Shown piece after piece: positions 32,981-41,922 of a stretch of DNA of 47,395 bases; the stretch's first letter is position 1; every line of letters begins with the position of its first letter. Source of the DNA: Snodgrassella alvi. GTDB taxonomy: Bacteria; Pseudomonadota; Gammaproteobacteria; Burkholderiales; Neisseriaceae. The translations under genes were made by a program, and so were the position numbers. The notes under the pieces were generated by a model, which was not told the DNA's origin, ran no database searches, and saw only the letters and a program-made list of their open reading frames with translations. Where the stretch lies: assembly GCF_002777425.1 (NCBI RefSeq), contig NZ_MDVC01000099.1:1-47395 (forward strand), written 5' to 3'.

Positions 32981-34633
32981 ATGGATTTCAAACGATTACT
33001 GATATTTTTTGTGCTGACTATGGCAATTTTGCTGGGTTGGGAAAAGTTATACCCACAACCCGAAAATCAGCCTGCAACACAACAAACATCATCCACCAGC
33101 AATGCTACTTCTACCGATGTGGCTGCTGAAGGTGCATTGAGTAAAACGGATCCGGTAACGGTTACCACCGATACCGTCAAAGCGATTATTGATGAAAAAA
33201 GCGGTGATTTACGCCAGCTCACACTCAATCAATACAAAGCTACCAGTGATGCCAGCAAGCCTTTTGTGTTGCTGGATAACGGTGCTAATGGCCATCAGTA
33301 TATTGCCCAGTCGGTGTTATTAAACCGTCAGGGTGACTATCAGTTTAAAAACCTGACATTTACTGCTGCACAAAAACAGTACACGCTTAATGGTGACAAA
33401 CTGGATGTGCGTTTGACTGCTGCGGAACAAAATGGCGTGCAGGTTAGCAAAATTTACACCTTCACCAAAGGTAGCTATCTGATTGGGCTGCGTTATGAAA
33501 TTGCCAATCACAATGCCCAGCCACTGCAAATGGATGTGGCCTATCGTGTGTTGCGTGATGACAAGGAACCGGAAGGTAGCGGTTATTTTGACCATACCTA
33601 TACTGGCCCGGTGTTGTATACCCCGAATGGCAAATTTGAAAAAGTAGCCTTTAAGGATTTGGACAGTGATTACGCTTCTGGCCGCGATCGGGCAGATTAT
33701 CAGCGTAAGACTAACACTGGCTGGATCGGCATGACCCAGCATTACTTTATGACCACATGGATTCTGCAACCTAAAGAGGGTAGCAGTGTTTGTGACAGCA
33801 GTGACTGTCGGATTGATATCCGCAAACGCAGTGATGGCCTGTATTCGGCTGGTGTGCGCGTGCCGTTAAAAGATATTGGTGCCAATGCTACCGGCAGCTT
33901 TGGTATTTCTCTGTATGCTGGTCCGCAGATTTATTCAGTGATTACCAAAGTTGCTGACCATCTACAGATGATTAAAGACTACGGTAAAGTATCGCTGTTC
34001 TCTTCGCCTTTGTTCTGGCTGCTGAACTGGTGGCATGGTTTGGTGCATAACTGGGGCTGGGCGATTATTCTACTGACACTCACCGTAAAAGCGATTCTGT
34101 TTCCGCTTACCCATGCATCGTATAAATCGATGGCCAAGATGCGTGCTGTGGCGCCACGCCTACAGGCATTGAAAGACCAGTATGGTAACGATCGCATGCG
34201 CATGCAGCAGGAAATGATGTCGCTGTACAAAAAGGAAAAAATCAATCCGGTAGGCGGTTGTTTGCCAATGCTGTTGCAGATTCCGGTGTTTATTGGTTTG
34301 TATTGGGCGCTGTTTGCTTCGGTAGAATTGCGCGGTGCACCATGGATTGGCTGGATTACCGATCTGGGACGTCAAGACCCTTATTTCATCCTGCCTGTGC
34401 TGATGGCGCTAACCATGTATCTGCAAACATTCATGAATCCGCCGCCAACAGACCCGGTTCAGGCAAAAATGATGAAAATCATGCCGGTAGCGTTTTCAGT
34501 GATGTTCTTCTTCTTCCCTGCTGGTTTGGTACTGTACTGGTTGACGAATAATATTCTGACTCTGGCACAGCAATGGTTTGTCAACAAACGCATTGAACGG
34601 CAGGCGAAGCTGCATCGTTCACTGGATGCATAA
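32981..34633 (+). CDS. yidC: Membrane protein insertase YidC
   Basis: Inner-membrane insertase of 550 residues. An N-terminal membrane helix (LLIFFVLTMAILLGW) is followed by a large periplasmic beta domain (about 55-330) and five conserved C-terminal helices starting FWLLNWWHGLVHNWGWAII. MRAVAPRLQALKDQYGNDR forms the cytoplasmic hairpin and GGCLPMLLQIPVFIGLYWAL the core helix. It ends the rpmH operon and is followed by a clear terminator. mnmE, often next, is absent here. Confidence 0.98.
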   Translation: MDFKRLLIFFVLTMAILLGWEKLYPQPENQPATQQTSSTSNATSTDVAAEGALSKTDPVTVTTDTVKAIIDEKSGDLRQLTLNQYKATSDASKPFVLLDNGANGHQYIAQSVLLNRQGDYQFKNLTFTAAQKQYTLNGDKLDVRLTAAEQNGVQVSKIYTFTKGSYLIGLRYEIANHNAQPLQMDVAYRVLRDDKEPEGSGYFDHTYTGPVLYTPNGKFEKVAFKDLDSDYASGRDRADYQRKTNTGWIGMTQHYFMTTWILQPKEGSSVCDSSDCRIDIRKRSDGLYSAGVRVPLKDIGANATGSFGISLYAGPQIYSVITKVADHLQMIKDYGKVSLFSSPLFWLLNWWHGLVHNWGWAIILLTLTVKAILFPLTHASYKSMAKMRAVAPRLQALKDQYGNDRMRMQQEMMSLYKKEKINPVGGCLPMLLQIPVFIGLYWALFASVELRGAPWIGWITDLGRQDPYFILPVLMALTMYLQTFMNPPPTDPVQAKMMKIMPVAFSVMFFFFPAGLVLYWLTNNILTLAQQWFVNKRIERQAKLHRSLDA

Positions 34634-34646
34634 ATTAGCTGATAGC

Positions 34647-34677
34647 AAAAAGCACTTCATTTTGAAGTGCTTTTTTT
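34647..34677 (+). terminator. Terminator of the rpmH-yidC operon
   Basis: AGCACTTCA-TTT-TGAAGTGCT (34651-34671), preceded by A and followed by a run of T to 34677, starts about 18 bases after the yidC stop. The A-tract on the left would let it also serve the minus-strand gene ending at 34753. Confidence 0.9.
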
Positions 34678-34752
34678 GTAGATAAGCCTGATTAGTGCTT
34701 TGTAGATTATTGACTCACACCAGCATACAGATTTGGATATCATTATGGTTTG

Positions 34753-34998
34753 CTAGTCGTAGGCAATGACACATAACACACCTAGTCCCATGCAAACAGT
34801 GATGATTACCAGAGAAGCTTTACAAAAATTGGAGCGGTTAGGATTATCATTTTCACCAAAAGCCCATATTAGCATCATAATTAGATTGATTATAGGAATA
34901 CACAGGATAATCAGGCTGATTAGCCAGTCGACTGTTGACATAACCGGAGCTGTTTGTGCTGAAGACTCTCTATCGTATTTGTATGAGTTTGTAGCCAT
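34753..34998 (-). CDS. Small two-helix membrane protein, paralogue A
   Basis: Eighty-one residues with a polar N-terminus and two hydrophobic segments. It shares with the next minus-strand gene the pattern S-x-x-DWLI, CIP-x-x-N-x-IMM, WAFG, NPNR-x-NFCKA. AAGG lies eight bases before the ATG. Proteins with this DWL/WAF/NF pattern are common and uncharacterised. The two copies sit in tandem with separate terminators, pointing to an old local duplication. Function unknown. Confidence 0.75.
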   Translation of the reverse strand: MATNSYKYDRESSAQTAPVMSTVDWLISLIILCIPIINLIMMLIWAFGENDNPNRSNFCKASLVIITVCMGLGVLCVIAYD

Positions 34999-35454
34999 AT
35001 TATTAACCTTGATTATATTTTTGAAGTTTCATGAAATTATAATATAAATGCAGGTATTTATATTATAAATAACAAAAACGGACGGTTTAATTGAAGATGC
35101 TCTGGTAATTAATAATGCCGGCTTCTGCGCTAGCTGAAACAGGAATGGTTTGGAATATTAATATGTGGCCATTTGATTGTACTGGGCGGATTCAGATTTT
35201 TATATTGCATCCGTTAAGATAGCTGGCAAATTTTGAAACTCGGCCAGTTCTCGGCCAGTTTATGAGGAGAAGTGTCTGCCTAATCAGGTCTTATTGGTAA
35301 CTTTAGATTTAAAATAAAAAAGCACTTCAGTTAAAAGTGCTTTTTTATATACCTTGTATTTTTGATGTCTTAAAACTGATTCAGTTATTAATATTAGGTA
35401 CGCTAAATCATATATAACAAATCATAATTTCTGATTTGTTATCAAGAATATGAA
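34999..35454. other. Gap between the two small membrane protein genes
   Basis: No gene is recognised. It holds a direct repeat CTCGGCCAGTT (near 35240-35261) and the terminator at 35315-35346. The promoter of paralogue A should lie at the left end. Confidence 0.5.
35315..35346. terminator. Bidirectional terminator
   Basis: AAAAAAGCACTT and AAGTGCTTTTTT form a stem of about 12 bp around a short loop, with T-runs on either strand. It resembles the yidC terminator (AGCACTT core). The nearest minus-strand stop is at 35455. Confidence 0.8.
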
Positions 35455-35730
35455 TTAATTAGTAGGTATAGAGCTGGCCAGAATACTTCCAAATACTGCC
35501 ATGAGTGCAAACCATAAGATTATTCCAATTACCATTAGTATTAAATAGGCTTTGCAGAAGTTGGCGCGATTAGGATTGCTATTGCCACCAAAAGCCCATA
35601 CTAGCATCATAATTAGATTGACAAGAGGGATGCAGAAAATAAACAGCGTGATTAACCAGTCGCCTATAGACATGACTGAGCTAGTGTTACCAGAAGAGGT
35701 GCTAATATTAGAGTTTGTTTGGTTTGACAT
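35455..35730 (-). CDS. Small two-helix membrane protein, paralogue B
   Basis: Ninety-one residues: a Ser/Thr/Asn-rich N-terminus, then MSIGDWLITLFIFCIPLVN, a WAFG turn, NPNRANFCKA and a second long hydrophobic segment. It is about half identical to paralogue A and has an extra C-terminal tail (SILASSIPTN). The ribosome site is weak. I cannot assign a function. Confidence 0.7.
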   Translation of the reverse strand: MSNQTNSNISTSSGNTSSVMSIGDWLITLFIFCIPLVNLIMMLVWAFGGNSNPNRANFCKAYLILMVIGIILWFALMAVFGSILASSIPTN

Positions 35731-35826
35731 ATTTAATTAATTTTATGGTTAATAAATGTAATTTATTTTACCATAGTTGTAAATATAAATAAATATGCCA
35801 TGAAAAAATTTGGTTTGTTGATGTAT

Positions 35827-35866
35827 AGGCCTGATTGATTAAATTGCACTGTAATCAATCAGGCCT
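35827..35866. terminator. Long perfect hairpin after the OmpA-like gene
   Basis: A 15-bp perfect stem (35827-35841 with 35852-35866; AGGCCTGATTGATTA on the left) has a 10-base loop and lies ten bases beyond the stop of the minus-strand lipoprotein gene. No T-run follows. Confidence 0.6.
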
Positions 35867-35876
35867 GATTCAGCAA

Positions 35877-36572
35877 TTACTGTACGTAGGTTGTAGTTTG
35901 CTGTGTAGTCATGGTTTGCGCCTGCGGTGCCGGATTTACCCGGATTTCCACACGCCGATTTTTCGCACGGCCTTCAACTGTGGCATTGCTGGCAATCGGA
36001 CTGGCCGAACCATAACCAGTCGCACTGATACGGTTATAAGCCACTCCACGTGAAGTCAGGAAACTGGAAACTGCCTGAGCACGGCGTTGTGACAGAGGAA
36101 TGTTGATGCTGTCATTACCTGTGCTGTCTGTATAACCAGCGATGCTGATAGTGGTGTCCACATATTTAGCCAATACTTCGGCTACAGATGACAGGGAAGA
36201 AGTAGCGGAGCCGCTTAATTCTGAGCTATTGGTAGCAAAAGTTACATTTTCAGGCATAATCAGTTTAATCTGATCACCATCGCGCTGAACATCAACATTG
36301 GTATTGGCCAATTTCTGGCGTAACAGTTTTTCCTGATAATCCATATAGGCACCAATACCGGCACCAACAGCGCCACAACCCAGCGCTGCGTTACGTGCAC
36401 CGCGGCTGTTATGCGTAATCGCGCCTACAATGCCGCACACGGCAGCACCGCTTAAGCCATATACGGCAGTTTTGCTGGCATGTGACTGGCCAGTAGTTGG
36501 ATCAGTAACGCAGCCAGTTAAGGCCAGAGTGGTGGCGGCTGCCAGTGCAGCCAATGGTTTCATGATAGTCAT
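35877..36572 (-). CDS. OmpA-family outer-membrane lipoprotein
   Basis: A 231-residue lipoprotein with signal peptide and lipobox LTGC (Cys about residue 21). It then has a Gly/Ala-rich membrane-like zipper (about 35-75) and a C-terminal OmpA-like peptidoglycan-binding domain. That domain shows VTFATNSSEL, IAGYTDSTGNDSINIPLSQRRAQAV and GRAKNRRVEIRV. It resembles YiaD-type proteins that tether the outer membrane to the cell wall. The ATG at 36572 is chosen because AAGGAG lies five bases upstream. The gene is single and convergent with nothing. Confidence 0.9.
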   Translation of the reverse strand: MTIMKPLAALAAATTLALTGCVTDPTTGQSHASKTAVYGLSGAAVCGIVGAITHNSRGARNAALGCGAVGAGIGAYMDYQEKLLRQKLANTNVDVQRDGDQIKLIMPENVTFATNSSELSGSATSSLSSVAEVLAKYVDTTISIAGYTDSTGNDSINIPLSQRRAQAVSSFLTSRGVAYNRISATGYGSASPIASNATVEGRAKNRRVEIRVNPAPQAQTMTTQQTTTYVQ

Positions 36573-36886
36573 ACTTACTCCTTCTCTTTAAAACTTGTTT
36601 TGGTTCCCACGATTAATGTTTTATGTCATCTGTAGCAGAAAAGCAAGTGAGACACCCGGCTTAGTGGGTTATACACATAAACAGAAAAAGCAGTACTATC
36701 TGTATGCAAAAGGTATTTTTTTGCTTTAAAACTGCTTTAGACGACAACTTATACTGCGCTATATTACAATTCAGACTACTGTAATCGTGCTTTTAGACTC
36801 TCTGGCTCTTGAAAACAGCCAGTTTAACCTTATACAAATAAATTACCCGGGTACAGTGCTACCATTCAGTTAATTTGGAAACAGAC
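36573..36886. other. Intergenic region before cysS
   Basis: Divergent promoters for the lipoprotein gene and cysS are expected here. One perfect DnaA-box match, TTATACACA, lies at about 36669-36677. No coding region is seen. Confidence 0.5.
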
Positions 36887-38296
36887 ATGCTCAGCTTGTA
36901 TAACACCTTAACCAGAACCAAACAGGAATTTACACCGATTAATCCGCAACAGGTGCGCATGTATGTGTGTGGTATGACGGTTTATGATTATTGTCATCTT
37001 GGCCATGCACGGGTAATGATTGTATTTGATGTGGTAGCACGCTGGTTGCGTGAACTGGGTTATCAGCTAGATTATGTACGCAATATCACGGATATAGACG
37101 ATAAAATCATTGCTCGTGCCAATGAGCGGGGCATCAGTATTACCGAGCTTACAGATTTCTATATTCAGGCCATGCGTGAAGATGCGGCGGCTTTGGGCGT
37201 ACTTGCGCCAGACCATGAACCACGCGCCACCCAGTATATTGCGCAAATGATAGCCATGATTGAAGACATCATTGCAAATGGCAAAGCATATGTGGCTGAT
37301 AACGGCGATGTTTTTTATGCAGTGCGTGAATATCCGCCCTATGGCCAGTTGAGTGGAAAAAGTCTGGATGATCTGCGTGCCGGAGAGCGGGTTGATGTTG
37401 ACGGGCATAAGCGTGATCCGCTGGATTTTGTGTTGTGGAAAGCCGCCAAGCCGCATGAACCTGCGTGGGACAGTCCATGGGGACGCGGTCGCCCGGGATG
37501 GCATATCGAATGTTCTGCCATGAGCAAGGCTCTTTTGGGCAAAAACTTTGATATACATGGTGGTGGTGCCGATTTGCAGTTTCCGCACCATGAAAATGAA
37601 ATTGCCCAGAGTTGTGGTGCCGAAAAACAGGGTTGTTGTGATGAGCAGAATCACTTTGCCAGCCATGTTAAATATTGGTTACATAATGGTTTTATTCGTG
37701 TGGATAATGAAAAAATGTCCAAATCTCTTGGAAACTTCTTCACTATCCGCGAAGTGTTGCAAAAATACGATGCTGAAGTCGTGCGTTTTTTCATTTTGCG
37801 TGCACATTACCGCAGCCCGTTAAATTATTCTGATGCTCATCTGGATGATGCCAAAGGTGCGTTAACTCGTCTGTATACTGCCCTGAAAAATACGCCGGCA
37901 GCAGACATAACCGTGCATGCGCAATTAAATGACTATACGCGTCGCTTCTATGCAGCCATGAATGATGACTTCGCTACTGTGGAAGCAGTAGCTGTTCTGT
38001 TTGAACTGGCTAATGAAATCAACAAAACTCATGATGCTGAACTGGCCGGGTGTCTGAAAGGGTTGGCCGGTTTGCTGGGTTTATTGCAACGTGAGCCTGA
38101 GGCTTTTTTACAGGGTGAGGTAGGTGAAAAAGCGCAGGGGTTGGATAACGCAGCAATTGAGGCACTGATTGCTGCACGGCAACAGGCACGTGCAGAGCGC
38201 AACTGGGCAGAATCAGACCGGATTCGCGATGAGCTTACTGCGGCCGGTATTGTGCTGGAAGATGGTGCCAGTGGTACTACTTGGCGCCGTGCCTGA
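36887..38296 (+). CDS. cysS: Cysteinyl-tRNA synthetase
   Basis: Class I synthetase that charges tRNA-Cys. The ATG at 36887 gives 469 residues and follows GGAAAC. The in-frame TTG at 36875 is less likely. Motifs: [18 protein letters not shown] with the zinc Cys and the HIGH-like [27 protein letters not shown]; and EKMSKSLGN (the KMSKS loop). A helical anticodon-binding domain ends with an [16 protein letters not shown] segment. Complete. Confidence 0.97.
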   Translation: MLSLYNTLTRTKQEFTPINPQQVRMYVCGMTVYDYCHLGHARVMIVFDVVARWLRELGYQLDYVRNITDIDDKIIARANERGISITELTDFYIQAMREDAAALGVLAPDHEPRATQYIAQMIAMIEDIIANGKAYVADNGDVFYAVREYPPYGQLSGKSLDDLRAGERVDVDGHKRDPLDFVLWKAAKPHEPAWDSPWGRGRPGWHIECSAMSKALLGKNFDIHGGGADLQFPHHENEIAQSCGAEKQGCCDEQNHFASHVKYWLHNGFIRVDNEKMSKSLGNFFTIREVLQKYDAEVVRFFILRAHYRSPLNYSDAHLDDAKGALTRLYTALKNTPAADITVHAQLNDYTRRFYAAMNDDFATVEAVAVLFELANEINKTHDAELAGCLKGLAGLLGLLQREPEAFLQGEVGEKAQGLDNAAIEALIAARQQARAERNWAESDRIRDELTAAGIVLEDGASGTTWRRA

Positions 38297-38447
38297 ATTG
38301 TTCTGTATAAACGGCTGCTTTAGTCAGATGTATAGGTCTTGACAGCAGTGTTACACTGAAAAAAGCAGGATGTAATCAATCGGGCAGCTTCTGCTGTTTT
38401 GTGTTTGTCAGCCGGCTTGATGTTGTAGCTGCTATGTGCTGATTCAC

Positions 38448-38475
38448 TTGAAAATCTTACCCATGCGAGTATAAT
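38448..38475 (+). promoter_or_regulatory. Promoter of rpmE
   Basis: TTGAAA (38448-38453), a 16-base spacer and a perfect TATAAT (38470-38475) lie about 70 bases before the rpmE start. Confidence 0.75.
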
Positions 38476-38546
38476 TATCCGATTGCAAACATCCGTTTCA
38501 AGAGGTACAGGCACAACCCCTGTACCCGCCAACCGAGGACGATACT

Positions 38547-38762
38547 ATGAATAACAGCATTCAACCAAACTACCACGACGTAACCGTGACCTGCTCTTGC
38601 GGCAATACTTTTGTAACCAAATCCGCAATGGAAAAAGATACTTTCAATATTGAAGTATGCTCTGCATGTCATCCGTTCTATACCGGTAAACAGAAAATTG
38701 TTGACTCTACCGGTCGTGTGGACAAATTCAACCAAAAATACGGCAATATGTTCAAACGTTAA
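38547..38762 (+). CDS. rpmE: Ribosomal protein bL31 (zinc-binding form)
   Basis: Seventy-one residues with the zinc-ligand Cys pattern CSCG and [13 protein letters not shown]. This identifies the Cys-containing (C+) form of L31, and the end reads [15 protein letters not shown] lies upstream of the ATG. It is single-gene, with its own promoter and terminator. In many bacteria the C+ form is replaced by a zinc-free paralogue under zinc limitation; no such paralogue is in this window. Confidence 0.97.
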   Translation: MNNSIQPNYHDVTVTCSCGNTFVTKSAMEKDTFNIEVCSACHPFYTGKQKIVDSTGRVDKFNQKYGNMFKR

Positions 38763-38790
38763 TCATAGTTTGCAACATCTTGCACCTGAA

Positions 38791-38816
38791 AAGACTGCCC
38801 TGAGGGCAGTCTTTTT
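38791..38816 (+). terminator. Terminator after rpmE
   Basis: AAGACTGCCC-TGA-GGGCAGTCTT is followed by T, a textbook intrinsic terminator starting 28 bases after the stop. Confidence 0.92.
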
Positions 38817-38930
38817 TATTGGGTAATCTGATATTTGTAATCTGTGCTAATGAACTGTATCTGCCTGTGCATCTATTAATCAGCAAAAATAGTTTTCTGT
38901 GTGATTAATGCATCATCCTATTGATAGCAA

Positions 38931-39586
38931 TTAACGTTGGTTTAGAGTCTGATTAAATAATAACCATAACCAGCTTACCAGTATAAATGGCATAGTCAGT
39001 ACCGGTATGGCAAATGGCTTGAACAGCGTGGTCAAGGCTGCCTGAGTAAATACAGTTAGTATAATTCCAAACACAATATAAAGACTGGTTTTAACATCCT
39101 GATTACTGCTGAAAGTGGCCAGCGTAATAGCAGTTAGAATAGCATTAAAAGAGTAGAGTCCCTGAGAAATGATAGCTATCTGACCGCCGTACAACAACGC
39201 AATACCAATTGCTAGTACAGAACCGGCCAGCACGATACTGCACCATAAATATAGCGAATTTTCGCAGAAAGTAGTTAAGGCAATACCAATCAACAGGCAT
39301 TAAAACCATAAATTCCCTGCTGCCATGCTTTGCGGTTAAGCCGATACAGATACGCCGCTGCATTGGCAGAGATAACAGCCAGCAAACAGGCTAGGCCAAT
39401 TTGTGGCTTGCCCGCATTATAGCCACCAAATATTACGCCTACCAGAAAAATCAGCCCGGAAAGAGGATTATTCTGCAACATAACCTGCCCGTAGCTGCGC
39501 AGAATTACATCAATAAACAGGCAAAGCCGGTTGGTATTGGTTAACTCATGCCAGTGCTGGCGTACAAATTGCATTTTCATCCGCAT
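38931..39586 (-). pseudogene. Frameshifted urea transporter (UT family)
   Basis: Two overlapping frames join into one membrane protein. The first (39290-39586) reads FIDVILRSYGQVMLQNNPLSG...GGYNAGKP and breaks after GFNAC. The second (38931-39293) continues LLIGIALTTF, then STITLATF-like and FAIPVLTMPFILVSWLW segments. A single missing base near 39295 would fuse GFNA to LLIGIAL. The pattern, with SGLIFLVG, LNRKAW, GIYGFNA and GIAL, is that of bacterial urea transporters (UT-B fold). Total length is about 217 residues against roughly 280-300 for the family, so the 3' part may also be lost. GGAG precedes the initiator. Either a pseudogene or a frameshifted allele; a sequencing error cannot be excluded. 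Confidence 0.7.
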
Positions 39587-39840
39587 TTCTCCTTTTTTAT
39601 TTTTTCACTTTGGCTGGTCAGACAAGTTGCCTTCAATAGCCATGACGATAAAGGTTTAAAATAATTATAAAAGAGAATGTGCGCTATTTGGAACTAAGTG
39701 AGCTGGTTATATAGTTTCCCCAGCCTTACTGCATATCTCACATAGGAAATCACGCTCCTCGGTACAATATTTCATACTTACGTGATGTTATCTTATTCAA
39801 TAATGCATGAGATTTTCGCTTAATAAATATTTATCTGGTA
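39587..39840. other. Gene-free flank of the decayed zone
   Basis: No gene is recognised. It lies between the urea transporter start and the IS3-family remnant, and should hold the transporter's promoter if that was once active. Confidence 0.45.
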
Positions 39841-40040
39841 AATTGTGGCCGTTGTCTAACCTTGTTTTTAACGGATAGCCATGATATTCAGCACAGTTTG
39901 GGCAGATAACGGGTAGTTCTACCCGCCGGTAAACTAACCACAATATCAATGCCTAACACCTCACGATTAAAGCCATCTATTACGTTGAATGTTGTGAATC
40001 TGTATTGATGTCGACTACTGTCACACATAAAATCCATTAA
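39841..40040 (-). mobile_element. Remnant of an IS3-family transposase (OrfB)
   Basis: On the minus strand an ATG at 40037 opens MDFMCDSSRHQYRFTTFNVID, then GFNREVLGIDIVVSLPAGRTTRYL and a stop. After a frame change EYHGYPLKTRLDNGHN follows. This is the integrase core of IS3-family OrfB, where family members read W-x-MDF, FNVIDDFNRE and YPLKIRxDNGPEF. Only about 65 codons survive, covering the first two of the DDE acidic positions, with the frame broken. No terminal repeats were identified. Confidence 0.8.
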
Positions 40041-40216
40041 CTAACACTTACCTTGCTTATTGACTGCCGATAACCAGTCCCGACTTTGTGGTGGTATGTA
40101 TTTTCAAGCTTTACCTTTAAGATTAAGTTATAACTCACAGTACAATCTGGCTATCCTATAAAATAGATATAAATTGGTGTTCAGGCATTTTTTATATTTA
40201 AATTCCCTTTGGGTTA

Positions 40217-40441
40217 CTAGAAAGTATTTTCTACTTTGAGCAGTACTATTTTAAGGAATACGTAGCCTGCCAGTGCGTAAATAGTTATCCAGAGTAACTT
40301 GATTACCAATATATGACTAAAAATTATTCCTGCCAGCGTGCTGTTGCATAAAAATACGCCAGCAAAGCCAAGAACCTTATCAGCTGCAAAATACAGCAGG
40401 TTAAATATCATTGTAGTGATCAGGCTAGCAGTTTTCTTCAA
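40217..40441 (-). CDS. Possible small membrane protein
   Basis: A 74-codon frame with a TTG start and two long hydrophobic segments (about 8-33 and 38-67). There is no good ribosome site and no recognised family, and it lies in a decayed region, so it could be a chance open frame or a fragment. Confidence 0.3.
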   Translation of the reverse strand: MKKTASLITTMIFNLLYFAADKVLGFAGVFLCNSTLAGIIFSHILVIKLLWITIYALAGYVFLKIVLLKVENTF

Positions 40442-40642
40442 ACTTAATTTCAGATCAAAATACCAATTAGAATTTAAAATAGTTAAAAAAAATTCATTGG
40501 TATTATATAAGTTTAAATTAAATCTGATAGGTTTAGAAAATTATACAAGTATTAATTAAAAGAAATATTATGAAAAAACTTGTTATTTTATTTAATCAAT
40601 GATAATAATAATATTTTTATAATTTACTAAAACGGAATAAAC

Positions 40643-41095
40643 ATGAAAGTTTTAAAGACAATAGTACTGATGTCAATGAGTCTGGTTCTCTTTGGCTGTG
40701 ACAATTCGAAATCAGCAGATGCAAATAAAGCCAGTAGTGATATAGCACAATCAACTGAAAAATCAGAGCTTGGTAAAATTCAGGATGCGTATATTAATGA
40801 TGCTAAGCGGTATCTTCCTAAAAAAGTTGATTCAAATTCCAACCTGGTTGATATCTATAAAGAGAATGATACGATTAATTATAAATATGTTATGGATATA
40901 AATAAAGATGAGCTAGATTTGCCCGGGACTAAAAAAATTACTACTAGTAACCTGAAACAAGTTTATTGTGGCACCAATCCTGAGCTTGTCAAATTCAGAG
41001 AGTCATTCGCAAATGGTGTTAACCATTATTATTATATAAAAGATAAAGAAATATTTAGTGTGCATCTTTCACTTTCTGATTGTGAAACAAAATAA
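40643..41095 (+). CDS. Orphan lipoprotein, unknown function
   Basis: A 150-residue protein with a clear lipoprotein signal (MKVLKTIVLMSMSLVLFGC, lipobox LFGC), a Ser/Ala/Lys linker and a compact C-terminal domain. That domain holds VYCGTNPELVKFRESFANGV, HYYYIKDKEIFSVHLS and a terminal SDC; the two Cys may pair. GGAA precedes the ATG and a terminator follows. Small lipoproteins with CTNP...GV...Y...SDC patterns are widespread, but I cannot assign a role. Confidence 0.75.
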   Translation: MKVLKTIVLMSMSLVLFGCDNSKSADANKASSDIAQSTEKSELGKIQDAYINDAKRYLPKKVDSNSNLVDIYKENDTINYKYVMDINKDELDLPGTKKITTSNLKQVYCGTNPELVKFRESFANGVNHYYYIKDKEIFSVHLSLSDCETK

Positions 41096-41141
41096 ACTGA
41101 AATAATTGGCTTGATAGTGTAATCAGATAGCAAATACGACA

Positions 41142-41164
41142 GCAGGGCACTAAGCCCTGTTTTC
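41142..41164 (+). terminator. Terminator after the orphan lipoprotein
   Basis: CAGGGC-ACTAA-GCCCTG followed by TTTTC, about 48 bases after the stop. Confidence 0.75.
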
Positions 41165-41357
41165 ATGCATTAATACTATTCAATGCCTTATCTTGTGTTT
41201 TAGATATTAAAAATAGAAATACAGTTACTGATAATAGGTATGCAGTGGGAACTAAAAAGTGTGAATCATTATACTTTTAACCATTAATATAGTGCCTTTT
41301 CACACAAAGGGGTTAAGACAGTATCGAGCAGGCAGGAATCAAAATTGTTAATGCTAA

Positions 41358-41640
41358 GCTTTGCGGTTAGGCTGATACAGATACGCCGCCACATTGGCAG
41401 AGGTAACGGCCAGTAAACAGGCCAAACCAGTCTGCGGCTAGCCGGCACTATGGCCGCCAAGCAATACGCCTACCAAAAAAATCAGCCCGGAAAGAGAATT
41501 AGTCTGCAACATAAGCTGCCCGTAGCTGCGCAGAATAACATCAATACACTGGCAAAGATGATTGGTATTGGTTAACTTATGCCAGTGCTGGCGTACCGAT
41601 GGCATTTTCATGTGGATTTCTCTTTATTAATTTTCACCTT
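41358..41640 (-). pseudogene. Second, truncated copy of the urea transporter 5' half
   Basis: The DNA is about 80 percent identical by eye to 39327-39600, covering the upstream region, the start codon (ATG at 41611 on the minus strand) and roughly 85 codons. An in-frame TAG replaces the Lys codon of GKPQIGLA (this copy reads SAG-stop-PQTGLA). The rest of the gene is missing. It probably arose by local duplication, possibly linked to the nearby IS remnant. Confidence 0.85.
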
Positions 41641-41644
41641 AACC

Positions 41645-41922
41645 GGATACCAAAGTTGCCATCAACAATATGGATACAATAATAGAATATGTATCCAAAA
41701 TACAAACTGTGTTTGTTCTGGCAGCAGCGTAATCATGGGCATACCACCGGTATCCATAGCATAACCAGACTTTTTGTATCGGCACAACTAATGACAATAG
41801 GGGGATTATCTATGCTATTGTTCGATTATTGGCCTGTAAAATGCCATTCACAGGACTGTTGTATCTGGAATTAGTCTTGTCACCGGATTTTGTATGATAA
41901 AAATATTTAGCAGGAAGAATGC
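41645..41922. other. Upstream region of the terC-like gene
   Basis: I looked for a yybP-ykoY manganese riboswitch, which often precedes terC/alx genes, and did not find its conserved core. The only clear signal is AGGAAG before the start. Confidence 0.4.

Noticed and set aside
37067..37666. 199-codon minus-strand frame inside cysS
   Set aside because: It is fully antisense to conserved cysS codons including the synthetase motifs.
41645..41922. yybP-ykoY manganese riboswitch ahead of the terC-like gene
   Set aside because: The region lacks the conserved paired-loop core sequences of that riboswitch.
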